Assembly: GCA_940671915.1 (NCBI GenBank)
Contig: CALNVZ010003434.1
Span: forward strand, 13,589,155 to 13,653,154
Direction of reading: 5' to 3'
Source of the DNA: Paracentrotus lividus
Lineage: Eukaryota > Echinodermata > Echinoidea > Camarodonta > Echinidae
Length of the DNA: 64,000 bases
In this document: in pieces, positions 33,194-47,500 of the stretch
Position numbering within the stretch: the first letter of the stretch is position 1
How the letters are laid out: each line of letters starts with the position of its first letter
Program-made: the position numbers and the translations under genes
Notes under the pieces: model-generated
What the model was told of the DNA's origin: nothing
What the model saw: the letters and a program-made list of their open reading frames with translations, nothing else
Databases searched by the model: none

Positions 33194-33230
33194 AGTGGTG
33201 GCCAAAATTATTACTATTAGAACACCAAGG
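33194..33230 (+). mobile_element. Solitary Tc1-like terminal inverted repeat
   Basis: TACAGTGGTGGCCAAAATTA followed by GAACACC resembles Tc1-family ends. No matching right end was found, so this is a remnant. The following 33.3-34.1 kb has C- and G-rich patches but no supported gene. Confidence 0.4.
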
Positions 33231-34179
33231 ATGTTTAAATGATTTTAATAATTTTTATTCAGTTGACCATTTAAACACCTATAAAATGGTTGGAATGTCT
33301 CCGAATATCATCATTATGCTTTAAAAACTAAATAACAAAGTCATGCGTTGGGAACTCGCCCCCAAGTCGCCCTTTTTTTTATGTGACACCACCCATTGAA
33401 AAATTTAAAAATCTTGCCCTTTTCAGGATCAAAGTGTCATAACTTCAAACATTTCAAGCCTCTCCCTAAAAAAGTATATATTTTCTAAAAGGAAATTTCC
33501 TGAGGATGTCAAAAATGGTATTTATAACAACACAGGGTGAAGTAGTTACATCTTATGTGGGGATTTTTTAATTATTTTAATGTATTTTTTGAAGGCGCCC
33601 CAATTTTTAATTCAGGCCCCTATTTAAGTCCATTTTCCAATGACCCCTTAATATTTCAACATATTGAATTGCTTATGAAATTCTTTTAAAAATATACATT
33701 TACAAGGAGTTTCCTCATTAAATAATAAAAAATAGTCATAACCTTTAATGGGCATTGTTATTTGGTCATCTCACCACCAAGGGTGGGGCGAATCCACCCT
33801 CCCCATTCGACCAAGTTGCTGAAACTTAGAATGTATTTGAAGGTATATAAGAAAATGATAAGCCTGCTAAGTTCATACTTCTACCTCTAATAATTTTTGA
33901 GCAATCGGCATATGTAACTGGCATTTACTTTTTTGCATTTGGACTACCATGTTCAATACACAAGTCTATGGGGAAACCAAAAGCGCATAGCGCAACTATT
34001 TGTAATGCTGCGCATTACCATATGGTCGAAACTATATAAATTTGGTATCAACATATGCGTCAGACCCTATGCTAAAAAGTCATTGGGGGATGGGGGTGGT
34101 GGGGGGGTCACAACACACTAATAAATTGATCAGGAGGATCTGAAAATACTATCATACAGGGAGAAAAATTACCGAAAAG

Positions 34180-37100
34180 CGTAAGCGAATTACATTAACC
34201 ATCTAAGAACAAATTAGGAGGTCATCATCGGTTTAAAATTTGTAACGCCATGAAGCAATTTTATTTTTTCAAATACTTAAGACAAGGATACATTACAAGA
34301 CTGGGTTTCATTAAACAGGAATACATATTTCCATCATGACTATTCTTTAATCCCTCTTCAAGACCTTAACATGTGTTTAGATGATAACAAAAAAGGTTCA
34401 ATATAATATAAAGCAACATTCCATCCATAATCACACTTGTAACAATGCAATATATATTTCCTTTTTTTAAAAAACACATGTCACAGAAAAAGCAATCATA
34501 ATGCTAGAATCGACACACAAGAACATGTAATGAAGATGAAAACTTATCATTTTAGTATTGGTATGTGAGATGCAATGAAAGAAAGTATCAACAGAGTCCT
34601 TGGGCTGTAGATAGTAACACACAACTCGGCAATGGTTTCTTCCACAGCTATGCCAAAATAATGTGCATCTTTAAGACATTTGAATTAGAAGTTGCTTCAA
34701 CAAGAATTTACAGTATAAATATAATTATTGTAATTTCTTCATAAACAAAAAGAAAAAGTTGTGAGTGTGGAATTTATTAAAGTACAAAAGAACCATATTT
34801 AAATTATCTTAATTGGAGACCTCTAGAAGGGGATTCCAACTGTCATCAAACAAAAACAAGCGAGTGTCTAATTATTATTTATTACCAATGGGAGCAGATT
34901 GTGGGTATAAAAAAACCTCATTGAATATCTTTTGGTGTAGTTGCTCTGATTCAAAGTGCTTTAATGTATCAATACAATATGACATAGTCATCTGCATTCA
35001 AGTGTAACCAGCTAATAGAAATGCTCAATATTTTAATAATATTTCACTTTATCAAGTAATTGCTGTGTGGTTACCTATTATTTTCTTCTGAATCTTTACC
35101 AGTAATATGTGGTAAGACCAGTCTCTGATCTCAGTAGTGATGTGAGTCTAGTGTTGAATTAACGAAGCTAGGCCCAATTCCAATATAACAAAAAAGAAAG
35201 AGACTGGTCAAAATCTCAAAACACTTGGGTATTGTTATTGACAGTTCTGAAAAGGATGATATTTGTCAGAAGCAGCATCTGTTACATGCTTGTATGAGAA
35301 GCATTTCTGACAGACATGAGAGCAAAATAATGTTAAGTATAACAAGTTAGGGTTGATTAGATCAAATGACAAACATGACTGTGCACACTTCAGGAAATGA
35401 TTTAGAAAAATACCTTTGCAAAATCTTTCTATGTTTGATATACATTTAAGAAAAAACTAAAAGTGCTTCCTTCTTTTTTTCCCCTAGAAAATCTCTGTAA
35501 ATTGCACTTTTGGGTATGAACAATTTGGAAAAAAATCCATATTCAATTTGCCTCGACGATTAACACCATGTACTTTATCAGTCACACAAAACAGTGCACA
35601 GATTCAAGCGTTCCAGAAGGAAAAACCGAACGAAAATCGTTCCATCCCTACGAGACATTACAGTATTAAATAAATAGCCTGTATCCTTATAGATATGATT
35701 ATTGGAATTTAGGCAATATATTTCCTATATTAAGAACCGAGGGTTGATATATAAATGCCACGTTAACAGATTATGATGATATAGCTATACGATCAAATAC
35801 GCAAAATACAAGTCGCTACCCCTGTTATAACAGGTGTGCTCAGGACGAAGTCAAATACCTCCTTAAAAAGCAAGATGCTTGGGACAAGGCCAATATCCTT
35901 GTTAATAACAAAATCTTTGTAAATATGAAGCACATGTGCAGTAGCGTTGGAACAGGTACCAGATGAATGTCTCAATAATACTCAAATATCTGTGCTTGTT
36001 ATGCAGAAGTGGACTTGTATATTGCCAGAGTAATGGCAATTGAGCCCCTGGAAAAAATCAATGGAACCCCTCTCTGTCAAAAGAACCTAATCCCAATGAT
36101 GGTCTATGAATTTGAATGGCTTCAGCAACCAACAAAGAAGCCATCACGCTAAGCACGATTATTTCATCAGATGGATACTACCACCTCTACAACATACATT
36201 CCTTAACAACATAATCTCACTTTTCAATGACATAAACACTCTACTGTAACTCTGTGCACGCGTAGTGAATTTGTCTTATCAAGATCATTTTATAGTAGCA
36301 GTTTATACATCTGTGTACATAAGGCCTGAGATACGTATAAAAAAAAGTTTTATTTAACGCCACACTATTCAAATCATTCCATTTAAAAGAAATGATAAAG
36401 AACAGCATTATTTTGTAACATTGTCGATGTAATATATCAGTTTTTCCACATCCATAAAACATTAATTTGAAAGGATGCATGACATGGCGCCGGCCAAGGT
36501 ACTGCATTAGAAGAAAATATATTATGGAGCATAAAACAACGGACTTACAATATATCAAATCAATCTGGGAGGGAAATAAAATGAAATAAAACGGATTAAA
36601 TAATTAATGTATACTATGATAAAATATCAGACTCATAGAAAGATTCACAAAAAAAAAAAAAGGGGGGGGCGATGCCCTCATGCTTTCACTGTATTCAGTT
36701 TATGTATAACAAATAAGCTATACCATGGTCTCGACAACATGATGTAATGCAAACTGATGATTCTAGAACCATAAATCAAAGTTAAGTGCTGGAAGTATCT
36801 TAAAAGAATGCATAAATTGAATCACAGTCGACTGAAATAATATAAGAAGAATTCTTTTGCAGTATATGTGGCCTCATGCCAGTTTCTTTTTTCTAGTCTG
36901 ACCAACCTACAACATACCTCAACCGACCGCACTGACTGCGATACATATAACATGCTAAGTGCTAGTGGCATACAAAGACAGATTTGCTGGCTAGTTACAA
37001 CGCCCATTTCTATTGTATTACTTTCTGAGACAAATTATTCAACAAAGACAAAATAATGAAAAATGCTTTTTAATAAGAAACCTAAAACCTGTTAATCAAG

Positions 37101-37330
37101 AGTAAGTATTANNNNNNNNNNNNNNNNNNNNNNNNNGAATACAGCTTGGGATTGCATCTCCCATTCATAATATTAATACACTGTCTATCTCTCTGGTCGA
37201 GTTTTGTCCTCTCATAAACTAGTTCATTATTTATATAAAAAAGAAATGTTTGAACAAAGAGGGAAACTGATCAGAATGATGTAATCTCATTTTCTTTACT
37301 CATTTTTCATTTAAAAAAAAAAATAGTAGG
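34180..37330. other. Repeat-poor 3-kb block without a supported gene
   Basis: In contrast to the surroundings, no foldback, SINE or long simple repeat was recognised here. Base composition is AT-rich and ORFs are short on both strands. A TTTATT (minus-strand AATAAA) at about 34260 would fit the end of a long minus-strand 3' UTR or non-coding RNA, but no coding exon was found for it. Contains the 25-N gap at 37112-37136. Confidence 0.35.
37112..37136. other. Assembly gap (25 N)
   Basis: Run of N within the repeat-poor block. Confidence 1.
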
Positions 37331-38426
37331 GTGAGAAGCGTATATAGTTGGCCATGTCGCCATGTGATTATTAATCAGAAGGACTGCTGAATACCAAACA
37401 GGACTTGAAAACTAAATAAATGGCAGTGCAACCATCCAAAATTTCAAAGTCAAATTTCATGATCTATTTTCCAGTGCTTTAAATACAAAACAACAGCAAA
37501 ATACAGAAACAACAACAAATTATATAAATACGATAGACAATTCACGTCGTTGATTTCTCCAAGGAATATCGTGTAGCCTACTATAGTATATTTGCTGATT
37601 AATGCACAAAATCTGCTTCATCCATTGAGAGCTAAAATATTCGCTTGACTTGCATCCATGAAACCTTGAATATTTAAACACTACGTACCAACCCCCCCCG
37701 ATTCCCCCACCCAACGTGGTCATTAACCGCATTAGCCTCGCCTCCACCCCCACCCCCCCCCCACAAGCTCCTTTTCTCTCATTTCGACCGATCGAAAGAG
37801 TCTAGTCCGATCTTCACTCCTGGGGACAAAATATGAATGCCTTTGGCTTGCATACTGATACATTTTAACAATCTTGGGTGGGGAGTGATTTACCTCAACA
37901 TTAACCCCCCACCCCAGATTCCCAATTTCTATGGATGCATATTTTACCATAACACCCCATCCCGAATTATATATTTCAGATTAACTTCCTTCGGTACGTG
38001 TATGATTGGAGCTTGGAGGAAACAACGTTTTAGTTCTAATGTCAGTCAATGAAATATTCCAAGTCAGGCCTATCTATTTATAAAATTATTGATTACGTCA
38101 CTGTAACCACAGCACGAGAATTTAATCAAAATTATCGGCCTCGAAACAAACAAAAATAGAATTACTTATTAGCCTATATATCTGCGTTTTATTTTTTATT
38201 GACTCTTACCCTGATATTTAAATATTCATAATACACCAATATGAAAGTATTAATTGTAACTTTTTATGCTAACATATTATTAAATAAACCCGGAAATTTA
38301 TGATTACACTGAAAAATATTATATTAATGGAGAGGTAGTCTTGATTTCAAGAGATATGATGATTAAAATCGGTTGCAAGGTCTTACACGAGTCTACGATA
38401 TGCTAGTAAATAATTGATTAGTTTTT

Positions 38427-38438
38427 CAAGATGGCGGA
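38427..38438 (+). promoter_or_regulatory. TISU-like element at the TMEM30 start codon
   Basis: CAAGATGGCGGA matches the translation initiator of short 5' UTR consensus (SAASATGGCGGC) at 11 of 12 positions with the ATG in register. In vertebrates such sites overlap YY1 sites and mark housekeeping genes with very short leaders. Use in this organism is inferred. Confidence 0.5.
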
Positions 38439-38560
38439 AATTGAGACGATAGAAACTGTTCCAAGTTCGGGAAATGACGTCCATCAGAGGCCTAAGACAA
38501 CAAAATCCATTATCTTAGAAGAAAGTGAAGACGAGGAGAAAGTCAGTAAAAAGCCAGGAA
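38431..38560 (+). CDS. TMEM30A: TMEM30A exon 1, acidic cytosolic N-terminus
   Basis: 43 codons plus 1 base. Glu/Asp/Ser-rich, with a likely acidic Ser phosphorylation cluster (E-E-S-E-D-E-E). Donor GTAAGT at 38561. The ATG is in a good initiation context (CAAGATGG). Confidence 0.9.
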
Positions 38561-41500
38561 GTAAGTGCATAAATTTCAAGGTTATATTATGTGTGAAATG
38601 TATACTTTTCCAGCATCCGTGTGGTTGTACTTATCGCCTTCCGCCCATTATGCGTGGTCCCATACGATGTGAAATGTGTGGGAACCGAAATGTGTCGGCA
38701 CTACCGGTTCTCTCTTTCAGAAAATGGTGTCAGATTTGTCACTCTTTTCTTTTGTGAGATCTACGTTCTTATTTTTGCTTGGTTTTATTTCTGAATTTGT
38801 AGATTGTAAGTTGAAATTAATTTTGTGTGTCACCAGAAATATGAAGTCATTGATGTTTTGCCCACATTTTAATATTATTCCATCCCAAGTTCACGGCTTT
38901 TTTTTTCCTTCAAGTTCTTTTTCTTTTGCACTGTGAGTGTGACGTTTTTACCATGAACTTTTTTTTAGTTAACAGGCAATTTACAATATACACATGATAT
39001 GTAGAAAATGAAAGGTGACATATTTTTCGTTTTGAAACTAAAGGCCTCGTCACACCGAGTCCGGTCCGGTAACCGGTACGGCAAACCGTCTCAAATCGCT
39101 CCAAGGGCGATCCCATAAAAACCGTACCGGTTGCTGTTCCGGCTAGTACGGCACAGCCCGTGTTTGTTGTGACCAGTCTCATTGCAATAGTACACGGCCG
39201 ATTCATTTCGACCGTTTTTGCCCATTGTTGAACCGGACCGGGCCCGTGCCGTGACCCTGACCGGACTCGGTGTGACGAGGCCTTTAAGCTGCAAAATCTT
39301 ACTTAAAGGGGATGAATTTTGGGCATTTATGAATTGACCATGCGCATGCATAATTGTAAGTGGCATTTATCTAGTCTCAAAGTCAAAGAAATTTGATTGT
39401 ATTTGTTGAGGATGCCGTCTTTCAAAAAAACTGATGAACAGGCAAGTAGTCTAAAGAGCAGTAAAATTTTGTTTTTAATATACTAAGTTAGATCTAGATC
39501 TAGATATAAATTGTAGAGCCATGATTGGCGCTAATGTATTTTTGTATCGAAAGTGACGGGAAGCGCAGGGAGTAAACTGTATCAAAATCAAAGCCATAAT
39601 TCCCAATGTCGGATGTGCTTAAAATGTAAGTGGAAAATGTAATGCATGGTAAAGATTGATTTGGGTAAAAAAAAATTGGACTGGACTAAAAATTGTTTGC
39701 TAAAAATAGTAAAAGTGAAAAAATCAGGGTGGATACCAAACAGCCCTGTTACCCCTAGATTAATGGTAAAGTAGTTTACAAAGTGAAAATCTAGAGTTCT
39801 GATCTTCTCAATTTTTTCTGTCAAGCGCCTATTTCCAAGAGAAATGGACAATAAATCAATACTCTGAATTTGTTGGTCACAAAATGTGTCAAGCATGTAT
39901 TGTGTCAACAAATCAAATAAAGTAGGTTAAAGACATTCCGTCAATTCTTTTTATTTGAGTGATTTAAACTCACAATTTTTTCCCTCTTGACTAAGATAAT
40001 TTGTTGACACTGCATACTGACAAATTTTACGGACATCTAACATTGAGTTATTCATATCATTTTGTCCTCTTTGTCATTTTTTATCTCACAGACACTGCAT
40101 TCAAGCAGCAAAGGTTACCAGCATGGCAGCCTATCTTGACTGCAGGCACTGTCTTGCCGATGTTCTTCCTAGTTGGTATCGTCTTTGTGCCTCTAGGAGT
40201 TGGGTTCCTGGTCACATCTAACAATGTAAGGGCAGAAAGGACACAGCTACATTGGAGACCTACTTAAGCCTAGGTCACTTATCACTCCGGGCATGTATGG
40301 CGTGTTAGAAACAGTTGTTTTGACAATTTTTGTGCAAACCACACCATATGAAATGGGCAAAAACGGTTGTTTTTTGGACATGATATGATAGTTTCTTAAA
40401 GTGTTGAATTGGAGTCCGTACTTGTAAACTAGGCTAGAATTATTGCTTAGATATTCAAAATTGTATGACATGTACCATTAAAAACAATCCAGCGACTGAA
40501 ACAATAACAACCACGAATACACCACACTTGCAAGTAGCAACAAAATATTCTTGACAGATACCAATTCATGTAGTTGTTACATGACTATCTTGTTGTGTAT
40601 TTGTCTATTTTTTGTTGATTTGGTTAACCTAATTAATGATTTTTTTTTTAAAGTAAAGATTATAAAGTCGTTTATTTAATTTCCCTAATACCAACAGTGT
40701 TTCTACTCCTTTGTGTGTATCCATACATGAAGTACTGGATGTAAATGGAAATGTAATCTCTGTTTTATTTTCTGTATCGATCCATCTACAGGTACAACAG
40801 GTTGTCCTGGATTATACTGAATCATGCACATACCTCAATGCAACCAACGGAACAATGACTTGTATTGACTTTTATACCTTACCAGAGAATGAAAACGATA
40901 CTTGTACTTGTACCATGAAGTTTGAGTTGGATACCAAGATAGAAGTAAGTGGTTTGGTCATGTTTTACCAAATATACTGAAACGGCAGATCCAGGATTAA
41001 AAAAAAAAGAAAAAAAAGTGGGGAGGGGGCACTGCCTTTAAATTTTACAATGGGGGGGGGGGGCTGCAGATGAAGGTTTTGTGAAATTTTCAATATGCTT
41101 ACATGGTTTTAAAGAAATGAGGGGCACATGATTGTTACACTCCCTGAATGCTCCACTCTCTAAATTCAAACTGATCTGGAATCTGTCAACTTGCCCCCCT
41201 CCCCACACCTCCATGATGCTTCACAATTAATGAATTTCTGCATTAGTGCACCATTTAATGTGTCATTATGCATTAGTACATGTACAATGTAGTATCATCA
41301 GTGTCACAAGCATACATATTTAAAAAATAATTATTCTGAGATTTTTATTGTCCTAATTCATTCTCTTACAATATTTCCATCTCAAATAGGTTTACTACAT
41401 TATTGAAAGGTAACACTTTGCTGAAAGATTAAAATATATTGATACAGAAACGTTTCCCAGGGGAACATGTACACAGCCTTTTGGTACGTTATATTTAAAA

Positions 41501-44500
41501 AAAGTGGGAGCCCCCAGGTAGCCAGGGTGACCAGACATTTCAACAACATTATTTATTCCTTTTTCAAGCATTTCTGAGTGAAATATTGCAGACCAACAAA
41601 TTAGAAAACAATAAAACTCTCAGAGAAGTTACATTTTATTAAATTCCGCTTTTAATAATGTATTCCTCCTTTTCCTATTTTTGCCCCCTCGCAACTAGGG
41701 CTCCATCTTCATGTACTACCGGCTGACCAACTATTACCAGAATCATCGTCGTTATGTGAATTCTCGCGATGATCTGCAGCTCCTTGGTCAAAACCCTCTC
41801 AGCGTTAGCAGCGATTGTAGCCCCTATGACCAGGAGCTACGTATATACTCCAATACATCACAGGAGAAGATACCCTACGCTCCGTGTGGAGCCATTGCTA
41901 ACAGTCTCTTCAATGGTACTAAAGATAATATTGATTAATTATATAAAGAGCTTGCAAACAAAATGCTCTTTTGATGAAAATTGAGTTATTGATATCAGAC
42001 CATTGTTCAGGTTGGTACCTGTTTTGAAACAAAAGGATTATCTTAAATTTTGAGAGCTACTACATGTGTGGCATACCTTAACCCATCAAGGACAGTGTCT
42101 CCTTTTACTGACGCTTTTGCATTATCTTTGAAACTAGAATGCTTATGGAATATGATTTACATATCAACAGAATGAGCAAAAATCACTGACATACATTGAT
42201 TTTTTTTTCTACCACCGTACATTGAACGGTTCTTGAGTTAGAACACTTTAAATGAAAATAATCATTGAAATCTCTAAATTGGCAATGCGAATAATATGAA
42301 TAATCGCTATTTTCAAGCGCAAGTTGGCAATTTTTTTCGATGCATTTTGTAATTTTCATTAGTAAAGTGTTGTTAATTATTAATTATATTTTTTCAAATG
42401 TTGCAGGATCAAAATAAAGTTATAAAATTTGCCAATTTGAGGATCAAAAAGGGATTCATTTTTGCCATAAGGAAATCTCTGTCACCTACAACTTTTCCAT
42501 TGATGCCTGTAAAAATCTGGTAAACAAAAGCTGACATGTATTTCTTGGTAGTTACAAAAGTGGATTTAGCGCTTTAATTCATGTACCATGGTCTCAATAG
42601 GGGGTTTGTTCGTTCACAGAAAATCATTGTGTCGGATGGAGGGAGATGCATGTTTTTCTCTGCTATGCATGAGGAAGGTAGCCATACTCTTGCTGATACT
42701 GTATAACCTTTTTTTCTTTTTTTTTGTGGACAGATATTTCTGTAATTGACTCCCTAATCTTTCCATCTTTTAATCTCTGTTTGCAGATACATTCAACATC
42801 ACCTTCGATGATGATGGTCACCTACCTAGCGGAATAAAAGTTGATTTAGACAGAACTAACATTGCCTGGGCTAGTGATCGCTCAACCAAGTTTAGGAATC
42901 CCACAGGGGACACACTTGAAGAAGGTGGGTACCTGTAGAAATTGATGGAAGCTGGTGGTATTTCAAAAGTTGGTTAGTCCGAAGGTTTGTTGATCCGAAC
43001 ACACAAAGTTCCTACACCCAAAAGATTCTTTTCGGATTAAAGATTTTTTTTCCCTCAGATTTATAAATCTTATTTTACTTTCAGATTGATAAATCGTATT
43101 TCATTTGCAGATGAATGAACCTTATTTTTCATTTTTGGAGAATTTGGAGAAAAACTCTTCAGAGTATGGACTGTAATAAAAAACTTAGGGAATAACGTAC
43201 TGTAACTTAAATATTATGCGCATCTTAAGGTGCAGGATTATGAACTGATCAAAAACAACAAAGACCATTTTTTATTAGACACATACCAAAATCTTCTTTT
43301 ATTTTTATTTATTTTATTTATTTATAGAGATGCACAACAGATGCATAACCCAGACAACAGCACTAATTTCCCACATATTTTTGTGAGGAATAGATACAAT
43401 GCATGACATAATGACTATTTATTTTCTGATATTGTTTGGCAGCATTCAATGGAACAACTAAGCCGCCCAATTGGAAGCGGTACATCTGGGAGATGGAAAA
43501 TGGTTACCAGAACGAAGACTTCATCGTCTGGATGCGTACCGCGGCATTCCCAACATTCCGCAAACTTTACGGTCGCGTCGTTGACCAACCAGACACCAGG
43601 CTAGATAATGGCTTACCGGCCGGAAACTACACCCTTACTGTCGAATACAGTATCCTTTTTTTAAGACACTTGTGATGTCATTTAATTTGAGATCCTTGTT
43701 TTGATTTAATAAAACTTGGTGATAAAATGAGTTGGAAATTTCATCTTTGAACTCATGCATGATGTTATGTTCAGTATTAAAAAAAAAATAAAAAAATGTT
43801 GATTTGAAAGAAAACAAAAGTATTTTAATTATAATGAGACTATAATCTTCATCAATATACTTTATAATGGATGATGGGGAAAAGAAGGATTACACAATAT
43901 TTTTTTTGTGGATAAATTCAGAATTTGATGTTTTTTGCAGTTACAGAAATGTTATATATACTTGTAAATGTGCCATTGGTTTTTTTTCCCACCCTGAATT
44001 TTCTTTCATCCCTTTATAATAGTCTTGTATATATGGTTTATTAGCTGTGAGATTCAATTTAACCACTTGGCTGCGGACCATGTAATATTACGTGCTTTGT
44101 GTTTGTACACTATGCGCGGACCATGTAATATTACATGCTCCTGCTATTGTCTGAGCTTTGTCTTTTGGGTACCACCAGCACCACGCTGGTCATACCCGTA
44201 CTGTTCAATTAGCACCATGCAGCAGTCAAGTGGTTAAAGAGAAAAATTGCTCATATTTGAAAGTTGTACATTGATGAATTTATTAAATAAAACCTGCAAA
44301 CTTGGGGATGTGTCCTTAACCCATACAATCCCACAGACTATCTCGTCCACATGTTTGGTGGTACAAAGAGCATTGTTCTCACCACCACCTCGTGGCTCGG
44401 AGGCAAGAATAACTTTTTAGGAATCGCATACATCGTGACTGGATCCATTTGCATTGTTTTCGGAGCCCTGTTTCTTATCGTCCATATTAAGCATGGCAAA

Positions 44501-47500
44501 AAGTAAGTATACTTAGTGAGAAAAAATGTTGCATGTTCATTAGATGATTAACAAATTTCCTTTCTAATTTGCTTCATTTCAGTTTATTTATTTAGAATGA
44601 ATCCTTTTGCTTGTTTCCTTAACTTTGTTCATGTTTGTACATTATAACTTGTTGTTTTGTTGTACTTATAATGTTTAAACTTCCATACTCCCTTTTTCAA
44701 TCTTTTACATTTTCTTATTTGTTTAAACAGCATACGTATATCTCAATAATTCCTAGCTGTGTAACAGGGCTGCACAGTATTTTTTTAAAATTATTTTTTT
44801 TCTCTTACAAGGGCTATTTTTAGGGATAATGTGAAAAGGGTCCATGTTAAAGTTTGAAATTTTCGGAAGAGTTCAGAATTTGTGACTCAAATAGCCCTGC
44901 CTTTAAATTATGTTAATTAAAACAGGTGGGTATTTGTTGCTCCTTGTTAATTACACACAAACAAAAGACCAGCATTACTTGTGTATATTTCAATCAATCA
45001 ACTTGAGGAATTTATTGATTATTGTAGGTTTCAATCAATCACTAACTGCAAATTTACAACCAAGGTATTTACAGCAGGTGAAATTCACTAGAAAAAAGTG
45101 TGAAATTCACCACTTGTCATGCTATTTATAGGTGGTGAAATTTACAAGACTAAAATGTAAGAGCAGGTTGAAAATTATGACTTATTTGTTTTTGCTAAAT
45201 GATAACAGCATAATTACACTGACAATTGACCCTACTCTTTGCATTGCATGTTGATGTTACACTTACTTATTCTGTGCAGGCTCAAATAGAGCAGATCCAT
45301 TGTTTATGTTTTTCATCTTTATTCCAGAAAGTATTGTTAATGCAACTATGTACTCAATTTCTTTCATCCAATCTGCATGTACATGTAGTTTTTTTTAACT
45401 ACCAAATTAGGAGTATAATAAATGCATGTTCGCATTAATAATAATATATTTGCAGTATAGGTTGTTAACTGAGATGCTAATGAAATGAATTTAATGAAAA
45501 TTTACGCAAGATAGACCACTTTTTGCAAGAATCACACCAGCTTTGAGTTTAAAATATTGAAATGGAATGATTTTCCCCAAACAGACTGGCTGTACCACCG
45601 AAGGAGCGACGTAGATTCCAATCCTTGTAATTCAACTTCTATTATGCACTTAATGCAAAAACTGTGGTAAATTATTTGCATTTAAACAAATTAAAACCTA
45701 GTTATCTCTCTCAAAACAGTCTAGCCCTATGCATATAAATAACATGGTGTATTATAATTACGCGGGATATTAACTACATGTGTGAATTTCCTACATGAGC
45801 ATTTTTATCATAAACTTGCGCATTCATAAGTGCATACGGCATAATTTTACGGCATAATATTATCTGGTGGAGGGATTGATATAACTACAAATTACTACTT
45901 AATTGTTCATAAAAAAATAAAAAAACATACATACAACATCAAGTGAAACAAAACTCAAAAAATTATTCAAATTTGAATCATGATGTGAGCTCTTCCAAGT
46001 ATCTTTTATCTTGAAGCTGTGAGAAAACAATTCTTTTTATTTTCTCTGATATCATGTGCAGGTCTTAGAGGGAAAACAAAACTAACCACAATTTTTTTTT
46101 TTAGGTAACTCAGAAAAGTGTTAAAATTTGAATGATGATAAGCTGTTACAATATATTTCTTGAGACTGTTAGAAAGCAATTTTTTTCCCTTTTTTGTTCT
46201 CCGATATCATATGCAGGTCTTAGAGGGAAAACAAAACTAACCACAATTTTTTTAAAAGTTAACTCAGAAAATATTCAAATTTGAATGATGAACAAAGCGT
46301 TACAAGTAGGCCAACCAAAGAGCTACGTGTAAGCAACTTAAGATTATACTTTTAGCATATATTTGGTTGTTGGATAACAATTCCATTAGTCTGAAATCCT
46401 ATACATGTCTTAAAGGATAAACAAAAATAAACTTAAGTATTAGGATTTCTCTGTTATGTTAAACCTAAAATTGTATTATAACCATATAACCATCATAATC
46501 ATGCAATTAAAGCAATTCTTCCCTCAGCCTAAATCAAATCACTCCTGGGCCCATATTGCATGTAAAAAAAGCTGGTTTTTCCATTTTGGTATGAACACAC
46601 TGGTAGGAAAGTGGCCAAACTGCTGTTTGTTACATGTCGCTGGGACCCGGAGTGATTTGTGATTTACAAAGGACTCGTAGTGAATTCTTTGAATATTATG
46701 AAAAGTCACTCCTTAAAAAAAAAATAACAATAATAGTATACCATGGTTGTGCAATAAGAATTTTAATTTCTAATATTACATCCAATTATATTGCCAGAAT
46801 TGTTTAATCATTACATGGTGAAATTTTGCCTGTTGTATATATACCTATATATATATATATATTTTTTTTTTTATGACCCCTGTGAAACAAACCTTGCTTT
46901 GTTCCTGATTCTCATCTGTTGTGTATGATTTTTCAATCCCATCATGCAGAAATTCCCTTGATTTGGCATTGGCGTAAGAAACAATCATTGAATTTATGGT
47001 GGAATGAATGCTTTTTTTAGTAATAATTGTTCGCTTCCCGGGGATGGTCCATTTTGTTGCTGCTATGGTGATTTTGTGCTTCTTTTTCTTCTCTTATTTG
47101 TGAAGTCTTGTAGTTTTGCATTAGAATTGATTTGTTCTTTTTTTTTTATCACTTATTTAAGGATGTAATTTCTTCAGGTTGATATAGCTGGCTGTAACTT
47201 ACAGTGTATTTTTTTCCTTCTTTTCGTTAGCGAGCTTTGTTGCCTTTCCCTATGGGAGCTTTGTTGTTTCTTGTTGCAAAATATTTGTATTTAAAATAGT
47301 TACTGCTCTCTTTTCTTTCAAGCGCATAGGGACTCTTGTTTTAATTGTGAGTTTTGCTAATATTCATTGTGATTATTTAAAATAATATGGATAATGGCGC
47401 TATGTTGTAAAATTTGCAGGTATTATTATATTATTCTTCTTATTATTATTATTATGTACATTTTTTAGGTTGTAATATCAAGATGTGATGAATCATATCT

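Noticed and set aside
36241..36558. 105-codon minus-strand ORF in the repeat-poor block
   Set aside because: No similarity, no flanking splice signals, ordinary AT-rich composition; not enough to call a gene.
37520..37950. Minus-strand ORFs upstream of TMEM30A
   Set aside because: Gly-rich segments come from C/G homopolymer tracts; no conserved motif or splice pattern.
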